Below, in pieces: positions 11,931-22,172 of a stretch of 64,000 nucleotides of DNA (the first letter of the stretch is position 1; each line of letters begins with the position of its first letter). Source of the stretch: Cyclospora cayetanensis (lineage: Eukaryota > Apicomplexa > Conoidasida > Eucoccidiorida > Eimeriidae); contig NW_020312773.1 of the NCBI RefSeq assembly GCF_002999335.1, forward strand, positions 5,001-69,000, given 5' to 3'. The notes beneath the pieces are model-generated. The model saw nothing but the letters and a program-made list of their open reading frames with translations. It did not search any database and was not told the origin of the DNA. A program made the translations under genes and the position numbers.

Positions 11931-13094
11931 TCACGTTCTGTTTGCCCCTGCTGCTGATACCAATGCAAACCCCTGGTGTCTGCCTCTGCATTTTTTTCGC
12001 GTGGAAGAGAGACGCACCATGCTGCCGCTTCCGGGGGTAAAAAAGGTTCTGAGTTTTAGAAGTTGGTGTTGCTGCTGTTGTTGTTGCTGTTGTTGCTGCT
12101 GTTGTTTGTGCGGGTAGTGATGATGTGGCGTGAACACACCAGCAGTTGCTGCTACTGCAGCACGTTGGCGTATACACGACGTGTTGCAGCAGGTTCTGAC
12201 GTTGTGGATGCTGATGCCTTGTCTGGTAGCGCTCGAGATCTCCTGTGGCGTATCTCCGCTGAAGGGTGATTGCCTACACGACGGAGAGAAGGCCTTGTTG
12301 TTGCAGCTAGTGGCGATCGTGGCGAATGCATGCCCTGCAGCAGCCTTTGCCACGCTACCCTTGCTTGCGCGTTGTTTCAGCAGCAGCTGCAGGTCTGTGG
12401 TTGCATGCGTGCAGCTTTTGCTGGCGTGTGTGCTCCACCCCCTCTCGCTACTGTTGGTGCGCGTGTCTTCCGCTGTGGGAGAGACGGCCGTGGCTGGTGT
12501 GGTCGGTAGAATCGGCGAGCGTATGTGACTCTCTGCATGCGTTTCTGTGCCTCCGGATGATGCTGCGGGTAGCAAAGAGGAATACGTGGCTGCTGCACCC
12601 GAGAATTTGTCTCGTCGAGATGCAGGACGCTCCTCGAGAGGGTGTGCAGCAGCTAGCTTTGCTGTGCGTAGCGTTGGGAGAAAAGGTGGAGGATATCCTG
12701 TCTCTTGTCGTTGCTGCCCTTGTTGTTGGTGTCGCTGCTGCTCCTGTTGTTGGTGTCGTTGCTGCTCTTGTTGTTGTCGTTGCTGCTGCTGCTGGAAGCT
12801 GCTGGATGTGAGTTGCTCGCGCAGACGCTCAAGGCGCTCTAGGAGGCCTCGTTTAGGGGGGGAGGCGTCCTCAGCGAGGTAGTGGTGGGGGGTCCCCTTG
12901 CAGTACTCAAGCGGCTTTTGAGGGTTGCTGAAACGGCTGCGTGTTGTGTCTGCTGGGGAGTGCGCAGCAGTAGTCGTCGGTGTCTCTTGCGTGCCAGGCC
13001 CCCAAGTGTCACTGTCGCTACACGCAACACCCCGCGTGTGCTGCTGCTTTAGTTGCGGCTCTGTGGTGCATGCAGCTCGGGGGGTCAGGTGCAT
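11931..13094 (-). CDS. Gln-rich open frame, possibly the 5' exon of the SF-assemblin gene
   Basis: A single 387-codon minus-strand frame starts at ATG 13094 (MHLTPRAACTTEPQLK). It contains two Gln tracts (near codons 100-130 and 325-338) plus Thr/Ser/His-rich sequence. A helical stretch, RGLLERLERLREQL, precedes the first Gln tract. A possible donor in phase 0 (GCATTG followed by GTATCAGC, near 11955) would join in frame to the SF-assemblin exon at 11754. That would make this a long disordered head on the coiled coil. Equally it could be a separate low-complexity protein, or not be translated, since CAG tracts keep frames open by chance. No domain was recognised. Confidence 0.35.
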   Translation of the reverse strand: MHLTPRAACTTEPQLKQQHTRGVACSDSDTWGPGTQETPTTTAAHSPADTTRSRFSNPQKPLEYCKGTPHHYLAEDASPPKRGLLERLERLREQLTSSSFQQQQQRQQQEQQRHQQQEQQRHQQQGQQRQETGYPPPFLPTLRTAKLAAAHPLEERPASRRDKFSGAAATYSSLLPAASSGGTETHAESHIRSPILPTTPATAVSPTAEDTRTNSSERGWSTHASKSCTHATTDLQLLLKQRASKGSVAKAAAGHAFATIATSCNNKAFSPSCRQSPFSGDTPQEISSATRQGISIHNVRTCCNTSCIRQRAAVAATAGVFTPHHHYPHKQQQQQQQQQQQQHQLLKLRTFFTPGSGSMVRLSSTRKKCRGRHQGFALVSAAGANRT

Positions 13095-16059
13095 TGCTGA
13101 GGGAACGGCTATTGTTGGGGTTTTCTTCCCCCCCCCCTGTCCAGCTGCAAGAGCGGCAGCAGCGGCAGCAGCAGCAGCGGCAGCAGCAGCAGATGCGGGG
13201 ACGTCTAAGCGCTATAAACGCAAGCTGGACGCCTTGCCTCTTTCTCAGTTGGTATGCCGAGGCAACGCGAGATGGATGGGCTGTCTACATGACTTGCCGC
13301 TGCCGCTGCGGTCGGTCAGCACTAGCTGTATCTACAGCGGGCGCTGTTGCCACGTCCTTTGGATCCGTCCGCTATTCTAAGCTCTAAAGAAGCCCATTTC
13401 CGGTGAATCGAGAACGTCATTGGTCACGAAAAAGGGTTTTTTCTCGAGAAGCCCTTGCAGCTGTTGCAGCAGCCGCTCAGGCGTAGAGGAGTGTGTTCAA
13501 AAGTAACCCCACCGCCCACTGCTGGAGCTGCCGCTGCCACTGCTGTTGCCAACTCAGCTGAAACCGTCGTATTGAGTCGGCTGAATTCATCTCCTTCAGG
13601 CAAAGGCGAAGGAGGAAGAGAGAGGCTCGTGTTATTTGCTTGGAGGGCCTTTAAAAGTTTCGGGGGGGGCGAAGGGGGGCGAAGCTCCCCTCGCGGCTTC
13701 GGTGTCTGCGTGGCGCTGGTATAAATTAGTGTCCTCGCCTTAGTGCCGATGCGCTCAGTTCTTAAGCTAATCCTAAGGAATACTGGCTTGCTTGTTGTAT
13801 CGCGTTGGGGAATTGACATTTCCACCATTAACACAGATGCAGGTGCCGGGCTTCTTGCACCGCGACAGCTTGTTGTGCTTGTACACGCTACCACACTTCA
13901 GCTAGGTACGGCGCAGTTTTCCCGCAACATGTGTGCTGGCTCAACTTTTAAGCCTCTTATGCGCCTGTCATGGGGCTAATAAGAGCTGGGCACTTCTCTC
14001 GCTGATATATCCGTGGAATTGATGCCGTCAACGGCAGGGTTTGAGCACGATTCGTGGAGGCATCCCAAAGGTCGATGCTGCTCTTCTGCTTTCTGGTGTC
14101 CCTTCATACATGAGTTCCGGCTAAAAACGAGCAAAGGAGAAGCGGAGGGAATATTCCACTATGCTACTACCAACGGTGCATACTCGGGCTTTTTGCTAGA
14201 GGAAATTATCTAACAAAACCACCCTCTCGTCAGCCGGGCGCTGTAGCGGGCTCAGTTAGACTTCGGCAAATTCTACTACATGCTTCAAACCCCATTGAGA
14301 GTGAGTACTTGCTGGCAATCTCTACCTCACGATTCATACTCAATCAAGAGGTAGTAAAGAGTTCAAAAATGGGTTTGGCTCTTCGCATACCTTATATGCC
14401 GCAGAACGGCGCTAGCTCGATATGATACAAAGCAACGTTGCGTGTCGTTGCGCTAAATGCTATGTGCAACTGGCCGTAATCGGTCGGCGTCATTAGAGGG
14501 TGTAGCAACGCGCATCCTAGGTCTCTGTCCCCCTCCCGTCACGCTGGATCCTTGGAGAAGGAGGCGGGCAGCACGAGGAGCTATTTGGAAAAGAATGCAC
14601 TAACCTCCTGATAGTCTGCTATTGGTATTGGGGCCGGAGTTGATGGTTAATTCACAGCGTCCTCAAGTGGAGCGCACATGAAATTGAGATCAGCAGATCT
14701 TCATGGGAGAATTCAATGGTGCTAAAGGCGCCCTCTTCTGACTCTGCAGTAAGCCAGTGCCCCTGGAGGGCTGTCTCTATATGCAACAGCAGGCGTTCCA
14801 CGTCGCATCACAAGAAACTGAGAACCTCTTCGGAACCAAGTCGGGTACGACAGGCTTCAGGACAAAATTGGCTCTGCTTCTATGCGTGACCACCCGGCTT
14901 TTCTAATTTCAAGTTTTCTACGTGATTAAAACGGGCATAGCCAGACTAACATGACGTGGTGCTGGCATCTTACAGCTCCCCAGGGTCGAGAGCTCTTTGC
15001 GTCCCGACTGCGGTTGCTGACCTGTATTGATGTGTACAGTAGATTTGTATGGCTAAATCTGTTCTGCCTAGCGAGCAGCAGTTTTGTTCGTCTGCCCCTT
15101 TAGTTGGGAAAAAATATAGAGGCTAGGACCCTTGATGCCCACCGCGCTCACTTGGTGAAGTGTAGCAAAAACTGCTTCTTCCTGGTGCTGCTGCAGCAAC
15201 AAAACCAGTGCGGTCAGCAGCCTTATCAGAATCTAGTTTTCTATATATTTTGTATATGCAGCTTAATGCTGGCATCCTAGCTGTTGCCTCCGCCAGTAAC
15301 CAAGCCTCAGGCGATGTGCAGCCAGGAAGGGAGGCGTAGACACACACTTGCCTGAAATCACAGGCGCGACTTCGTCCTCGAATTCGGATGTGATGTAAAG
15401 GGGTGCATTGCAGTATGCGTGCAAGGGCTCTCCTAAACCCCAGTTTCGCCTGTTGGCCTTTTGCGCACACGGGGTGTTGACTCTCCGCCCTCTGTTAGCA
15501 CCCGGAGAGATGCAGAACCACCCCAACGAAGTACGTTCGCTAGAAGTCTAACCTTCTGACAGTGTTCGCGATAAGATTCGCTCCAATTCGAAACAGATTT
15601 GGCCTTCGGTTCCTGCAGTCGAGTTCCTCTGCTCGGCACTTACTGCATTTTTAACCTCGCATAAGGGGAAGCTGATCCATAAGGAAGTCTGAAAAATAGC
15701 AACAAATCCTCTTGTGCCGCCGCTAAGCCCCATTTCATGATTTTACTATCCCGCAACCCATAACTCGGAACGGAACGATGTGCACGCGGGTGCTTGGCTT
15801 AGAGCCTTGACACCAGGAGGCGGTACAGGAATCGCAAAGATTCCTGGATTTATCCCTTTAATTACACCGTAATAGTTTCAGATAGACGTGTATTCGTTTC
15901 AGGGGGCCTCCAGAGTTTGGCTCCTCAAGCACCCGGGGGCCCCAGCCAAAAGGTGGCGCCTAGCATCGACTCCCCCCAGCGAGGATCCTGCTACTTGTTT
16001 TCGCGGGTGTCTGAGTGGATCCGCCTTTTCTAAACAAAGCCTCTACATCGCAGCCGGCG
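13095..16059. other. Gene-poor region upstream of COQ4
   Basis: One minus-strand frame at 13424-13894 (156 codons, starting MVACTSTTSCRGARSP) is Ser/Thr/Pro-rich and may be an upstream exon or noise. From 13.9 to 16.0 kb I see no supported exon on either strand. Base composition is mixed, with no CAG tracts. It holds one copy of a dispersed repeat (14290-14745). Confidence 0.4.
14290..14745 (+). repeat. Diverged dispersed repeat, copy A
   Basis: By eye this stretch aligns in the same orientation with 24215-24620. Shared landmarks in the same order are AATGGGTTTG, CATACC, a GCNGCANAA block, GTGTAGCAACGCGCA (copy B GTGCAGCAACGCGCA), GG-GGCGGGCAG, ATTTGGAAAAG, GGAGTTGATGG (copy B GGGGTTGATTG) and CGCACATGAA. 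Spacing is similar between landmarks. Neither copy carries a usable reading frame, so it looks like a decayed element rather than a gene. Confidence 0.55.
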
Positions 16060-18266
16060 ATGAGCTCCCGGAAACTATGGCGCTTGTGCAGTTCTACAGG
16101 CCTCTCCAGCGCAGAGGCCTTCGCGCGACAGCACCGTCTGAACCGGATCCATTTGGGGGGCCCCCGAGGCCCTCAGAGCGTAGCCAGCTGGGGGCCCCCT
16201 TGGGGGCCCCGTGAGGGGCCCCCTGCCGGGGATCGGGCCCAAACCCGTCCGGAACGTGTGTTGAAGGAGTTTGTATGGGAAGCGGCCTCAGGCAGTTCGC
16301 ATGCAAACTCCCGGATCCAAGGGGCCCCACCACGAGCAATAGGGGCAGCTAGCGGAGCTTCTGAGTCACCTCTCCTGGCGTTGGCAGCGGTAGGGGGCGT
16401 AGCAGCAGCAGCGGCAGCAGCAGTGCGGCGAAGGGTGTCGAAAACTTCTCTGTGGCAGACCCTCTTCAAGGCGGATATTGCCGCACGCTGCGCAATTAAC
16501 GCAGTGCTAAGGCCAAAAGAAGATCTGCATATTGCGACGCTGAGCGAGATGTTTGTAGAGAGCCAACTCGAACGCATGAGGCAGTTCATGATGTGCGAAG
16601 GGTTTGGGGACACCCCGCATGCAGCCTGCAAGGGGGGAGCAGTGGTTTGCAGGAATGCGACTGAACCGTGCTTAGCCACACGCTGGCGGTTCAAGAATGT
16701 TTTTCGCGTGTGCTACGTTTTGCAGCAGTTTTAACGAATGCGTTAGGGCTTGGAGTTAGTGTTACTGTGTGTATGTGTACGTATTGGAGTGTGTGTGTGT
16801 ATTTGTGTGTGTATGTATTTGCGTGTATGTATTTGTGTGTATGTGTGCTTGGAAGGCAAGAGGAGGAGGGGCGAGAAATTCTGAAACAGCGACCACTCTT
16901 CGATGATCGTTTTATCGACTACGAGGGACTGAGGCGGCTTCCCGAAAACACTCTAGGGTAAAATAGGGTTTGGGGGCAGGCTAGCAATACGGGGTCTGAA
17001 TAACTCGCTTTCTGTGAGAGCTGAGGGGCCCCTATTAAGCCTGCAACGCATTGGAGGGTGCTGAAGGCGGATGCAGGGTTTGATGGTGTGTCTAGGTATG
17101 CGCTGATGAAATTTCTCGATGGAAATTCGCTGCATGCGGGACACCGCCAGCCCGTGAGGTTCGTGGAGGACGAGGAGCTCGCTTACATCCTGACTCGATA
17201 TCGTCAAGTAAGTACAGGGGTTGGGGTGTATGCAACTTGGCCGCCCTGCGCTAGATTTTCCGCTGGTTTTTTTTCCATATGCCTTCATGAACGCACGCGA
17301 AATCAGAAAGCGGTATGTATGTATGTATGTATATGTACGTATGTATGTATGTGTGTGTATTTGTGTGTGTGTGATGATGGTGGTGCAGTTGCATGACGTA
17401 ATGCATGCAGCCTTTGGTATGGGCATCTCAGTTGAGTCGGAGGTTGCCTTGAAGCTGATTGAATTCCACCAAACAGGACTCCCCGTGAGCCTTGCCCGGC
17501 CCCCCTTGTTGCTGCAGCTTTTGTCCGCGTCTCTTGCGCGTTTGGGGTGAAACCGCCTTCCTACAGACGCCGTTAGGAGGCAGCATGGCTTACAGAGAGC
17601 TGCCTCCTAAGGGCGTCTGCAGGCTGTCGCTGCTGCAGCGGTGCAGAGGGCAGAACGAAAAATACCGGCATGCCGTGTACGTGCACGTGCTTCAGATGAC
17701 GCTGCTTTCCGCCGCCTTTGGGCCCTTCGCTGCACCTCTTCTTCGCGTGCAGCTCTCTGCCGCCGCTACAGACGTAGCGCTCGCAGGAGGGGGCCCCGCC
17801 GCCGTTGCCTCCGTGACCCACAGCCTCACCGAGGCCCCCAACAGCTGGCTACAGTTGTTGACCTCGCAGAAGGAGAAGCACCCCGCGGCATCTGCTACGC
17901 CAGCGGCAACACCGGCAAAAACGGAAGAAGAGCAGGGGCCCGTCGTGCTGTACCCTAGGCAGGTCCTCCTAAACGACTTGCTGCCTTGGGTAAGTTTTTG
18001 CTACGTCTCGCGGGGGAGTCTCTGAGCCAGTCGTTGCCACGCACAGACCTTCCGGAGTATGGAGTTGCCTTGTCGCCCCTGCTGCTGCCCCTACCTGTGT
18101 GCTGTAGGCCGACGCGGCCGGGAAGGCGATGCGACGGCGGGTGTACTGTCTCTTTGTGGAGGAGTGGCTGGACAAACCCCTAGTGAGCCGTCGTAGACAA
18201 AATTCATCTATTGGCACCTCCTCCAGTTTCAGCCCTAGGGGCTGCGGCACAGGCACCACGGCTTGA
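16060..18266 (+). CDS. COQ4: Ubiquinone biosynthesis protein COQ4, mitochondrial
   Basis: COQ4 belongs to the matrix-side CoQ synthome and acts on the ubiquinone head group. Exons: 16060-16592, 16856-16957, about 17056-17207, 17389-17484, 17696-17989 and 18108-18266 (TGA); phases agree at every junction, with one ambiguous acceptor (17056 or nearby). The start MSSRKLWRLCSSTGLSS is Arg/Ser-rich without acids, as in a mitochondrial presequence, and an Ala-rich stretch follows. Family landmarks in order are EEEGREILKQRP, FVEDEELAYILTRYRQ, then LHDVMHAAFGMGI with the metal motif H-D-x-x-H followed 12 residues later by Glu (HDVMH...SE), then EFHQTGLP, and a C-terminal helix CLFVEEWLDKP. The fifth exon carries a roughly 70-residue Ala/Thr/Pro-rich insertion between conserved helices that standard COQ4 lacks. 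It converges with the RS/Pro-Gly-rich gene. Confidence 0.85.
16765..17375. repeat. GTGT/GTAT microsatellites in COQ4 introns
   Basis: GTGTAT-type repeats occur at about 16765-16850 (in the intron ending at 16855) and TATG repeats at about 17311-17375 (in the intron ending at 17388). Each sits just upstream of its acceptor, where a pyrimidine tract would be expected on a G/T-rich sense strand. Confidence 0.75.
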
Positions 18267-18806
18267 GGACTCCCCAGGCGGCAAAGCAAACAAAAGTCTC
18301 TCGCTCTGTCGCGCGCTAGGCGAACGCTCTAACATCTGAAAGAGACTCCCTAGCCCCGTGGCTTCTCAGTAACGCAGCTGTATCGCTCTTGTGGGGTGTC
18401 TGTTGTGCGGTTCCCTGCAGGATGCATTCCGGGAGCATTGCTGCATCATGCTGCCTCCTGCCCACTTGCTACCCTACTGCGCCTAGGGGTTGCCTTCTGT
18501 CCACCTCCGTGGCGTCTTTCGCGAACACGAAAACCTTTAAAGTGGTGCCCCGCCCGGCCCACAGTCCCCCCTCTTCTCCCCCCACCAGGGAAAGGGGGGC
18601 CCTTACACAGCGAAACTCAGTGACTGCAGTTGCATGGTTGCAGCAGAAAGCGACAACCCCGAGACACCTAGGGGACACACCCGTGCCGCTGCTCCTGCTC
18701 TCGTTGCACCCGAGTGTATGCACAGTGGAGGAAGCTTGGACTCGGCACCTTCCTCATTTTTATTGACTCCTCTTACGCAAACGCGCTGAGATGCGGGGGG
18801 ACTCAC
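18267..18806. other. Convergent 3' intergenic region
   Basis: This lies between the COQ4 stop and the last supported exon of the minus-strand RS/Pro-Gly-rich gene. The minus frame stays open to 18603 past a good donor (CCAGAG followed by GTGAGT at about 18807), so the real last exon of that gene could lie here. No other signal was seen. Confidence 0.35.
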
Positions 18807-21800
18807 CTCTGGACCCCCGTCTTTTTCCTCCTCCGCTTTGACTTCTGCTGCTGGCGGTGAGGCGCATTTCGGTAGTGAAGACATGACAGATGAGACAAGA
18901 GGCACCGCACTGCATCTGGGAAGTCGGTCCTTCAGCTCTAGCAGCAGCCGCAACGTAGATGGACCTGGCAGGCCGGCGAAGGCAGAAAGCCCCCGCAGTG
19001 CTAGAACGTTGCCTGCTGCTGCTGCTGCTGCTGCTGCACCGTCTTGGGGTTGTAAGAGGGGCCCCACTTGCTGCATCAGTTTCTCCGGAGTGGCCGTAAC
19101 TAGGGTCTGCAGCAGCCACAACGGCAGTCTACGCCATCCCGTCACCCTAGCCAGACATCGCACTCCCCTAATAGATAAATCCCCTAAAGAATGCCCACCT
19201 TCGTCCCCCCTCCCCTCCCCACCTGCTCCAGCCACGCGAAAAGAGCTTCCTCCTCGGCTTCTTCGGGAGTCTTGGTCACTGCTGCCTCTTCGCCTGCATC
19301 CACGAGGCCCCCTACTCCCACTCCTGCTTGCTGCTGTTGCCCATCCACGATGTCGCCGCGGGGAACCGGAGACCCTCCGAGGGGGGGCCCCCCCTGCTCC
19401 CCCGTCCTCAATGGGCCCTCTCCCGTAGTGTACCCCGAGAAGGCAGCGACATCTCCAGCTGCAGCACTGCATGCTGGGTCCCCTTGGGGTGGATGCATCA
19501 GGGGCCCCAAGTGCGGGATGCTCGGACCGATGGGGGGGCCTCCAGGGGGCCCATGGACCCAGTCCGGAGGCATCCCCCTCATACCGAAAGCCTCCGGAGG
19601 AGGCGGAGGGGGCATCCCGGGGCCCCCCTGCAGGTGCATATGGGCAGCCATAAAGAAGGGAGGCCCCGCCCTAGGATGGTGTGGGGCCCCCCCCATCTCC
19701 AAGCCCATGGGAGGGGCGGTCCCCATTTGGGGGCCCCTCATGCGCGACTGTGCCTCCGTCCCCGTAGCACTCGGAGCTGCCTCCAGGGGGAGGCCTGAAC
19801 TATGGCTGCCCCCTCGGCCTCCTACAGCCCGCAAAAAGGGAGGAGGCGGGGGCTGCATGTGCTGTCCAGGCCCGACCCCCTGAGGGCTCCCTCCAGGCTC
19901 CAAGAAGGGGGGGCCTCCAGGGCCGGGGGCCCCCTCCAGTGGGGGGGGCATCCCGTTGGGGCCCTTAGGAAAGGCCCCCATAGGAGGAGGGCCCATCGGG
20001 CCTCCGCTTCCCTGTGGCCCCGCGGGCCCGTGAGGGCCTCCCGCGTTCCCCATAGGAAGAAACGGGGGGACACCGGGGGCCCCTAAGGGCCCAAAGGGTG
20101 GACGCAGGCCCATGGGGCCCCCTCCAAAAGGCATCCAGCTGACTCTGCCGCGGCCTGCGCACAGAAATCCGAGCCGACCCGAGTTCAGACACCCAAGCTA
20201 GGAGGCGCCTGAAGCCCCTCAACCCCTTTTCTCCCCTGCCCCGAACACTAGAAGCTCACCGTGTTGAGGTCTTCCCGGTGGGGCCCCCATAGAGGGCATG
20301 GGGCCGCCCTGGTCACGGGGGCCCCAGGGGCCCTCGGGGCCAGGGGGCCCCCCCCCGAGGGCCTGAGCCGCGAGGGCTGCCTGAGGAGGCAGCGGGGCCC
20401 TCGGTCGCATACTCATGGGCTGCTCCATATACGGACGGCCATAGGGGCCCCCTTGGTGGCAAGGCGCACTTGCAGGGGGCATGCACGGGCTGCCCCCCCC
20501 CCCGCTGGCAGCGGCGTGTCCACCTTTCGCTGCTTCGCCTCCCTGAAACACACAAAACACCCTCTTCCGACGGCTGCAAGTGCCTCAAACTCTAACCCAA
20601 AGCGGTCAGCGTGACATGGACGGAAGTGCTACGGGGGTTCACACTGCAGACTTCCGAAAATACAGGCTTCTCTAGGCAACAAAACACGAAAGGGAGGCTC
20701 TCCGGAGAGGCCCCTACCCGTCTGCGGCGCCCACTGGTTGGAGCCTCTGATGCTGCTGAACCTCCTGGAGGGCCTCCTGCATACCCTGCATGCAAGCATC
20801 GCAAGAGCAAGCCCGCAAGAACGTCCTATCGCGCGCGCAGCAAGAAGGTGCTGCCTGCTAAGGAGATGTGCATGCGGGAGGAAGGGTTGCGGAGAGCTGC
20901 TCAGAAGGAAAAGCACGCAAAAGGCCCCCCTTACCTGTGGGCCCCAGTGCAAACGGCACGCCTACACCCTCGGCTGCGTCTTGAGGGCCCTGAAGAAGAC
21001 GCAACACAACCCCCCGTAAGAACACACCCTCACGATCACCAGTAAGCGAAGTTTCAGGCAGCAGGGGCCTCTCATCGCAGTCGCGCCCTTGGGACCCCTG
21101 TAAAGGCTTCTTATAAGGGGCAGTGACTCTGCTGTAGGAGGCAGCAGAGGGTGGCGTTTATTGCCCTCTGCCTGCACCCTCCAAGAGGCATGCGAAGCCT
21201 GCCAATACAAGGGTAGCCACGATCCCCCATTATCCCTGAAGGCCGCCTCCACACAGCGTTTGTGTGTGTGTTTGTGTGTGAAGGGCTGCAGCCGCGGGGT
21301 GTAAAAATGAACAGCGATACGCATGTCTACACACACATGCCACTCGCGAACATGTTAAACACTGGACGATGGCTGCATGAGGGGCTTGTAGAAAAAAGAC
21401 TCTTCCCCACCTGTCCATCTGAGCGCATCACATCTTCGTGCTCATCGTCTGGGGGCCCCATGGGGAGTCCCCGCTTTCCTGGCAAAGGGTCGGGGCCAGG
21501 GCCCCCCCCCGATGAGGGGCCCCCTTTCAGGGGCTTATCTCTCCGTTCCCTGGGGCCCTCTCGGGGGGCCCTACGGGCTCTTTGTCGCTCATAAGGGGAG
21601 TCCATGGCCTCCTGAGGCTCCCTCCTTCGGAAGTCTCTGTGCTCCTCTCGGCTGTGGTGGATGTCTTCTGCCTCGGAAGGCGGCAGCCGCTCTATTTCCC
21701 AGTGGGGGAGCCTCTCGCCAGGGTTCGGGGTGGGAGGCCCCTCTGCTGCTGACCCCTCCCTGAGCCGCTCTCGAGGGACGGGAGCTAGGCGGGAGGCCCC

Positions 21801-22172
21801 ATCGCTGGACCTGTCCTTTGAGGAAGGATCTTCGCGAGACTTGGCGTATGTTCGCTCCTCCCGCGACCACTCCCTGTCCCTGCTGCGGCTTCTTGGAATC
21901 CTTGATCGCCTATGCGGAGATGCACCGGGCCCCACAGGATCCTCGGAGAGCCTCTCCCGCCGCTGTCTGCTTTCGCCCCCCGCCCCTTCCCTTTCTCTAG
22001 CCGCTGGGAGGCCCCTGCCGTCGCCTCCCAGGTGATGTCGGGAAGAGAGGCCCCGAAGATCGCGCTCGCGAGCTGACATTTGGGGGCTTTGACACCTGCG
22101 GCTGTTTGTAGGGAGACGAGAGTGAGGAACGAAGAGCGGCTGCTCAAGCAGGCAGCGCCCATGAGCCGTCAC
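18807..22172 (-). CDS. RS/RE-rich and Pro-Gly-Met-rich protein, probable nuclear RNA-processing factor
   Basis: Minus-strand exons: about 22070-21415 (Arg-Ser/Arg-Glu-rich, with runs such as RRSRIPRSRSRDREW and REEHRDFRRREPQEAM), a short exon near 20800-20720 (GMQEALQEVQQHQRLQ), about 20544-20267, about 20138 to 19220 or 19184 (almost entirely Pro, Gly and Met, e.g. PMGPPPMGAFPKGPNG) and about 19110-18807. The last is helical: TLVTATPEKLMQQVGPLLQ and STLRLLLELKDRLP. The link at 20267/20138 is phase-consistent (GTGAGC donor, phase 1). An RS domain plus a long low-complexity Pro/Gly/Met region with helical ends is typical of splicing or 3'-end-processing proteins (CPSF6/CSTF2-like composition), but no RRM or other named domain is visible, so the role is inferred from composition only. 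The 5' end and last exon are not fixed. Confidence 0.55.

Noticed and set aside
12063..13380. Plus-strand ORFs rich in Cys, Leu and Val
   Set aside because: They are opposite-strand readings of CAG tracts, with no splice-supported structure or motif.
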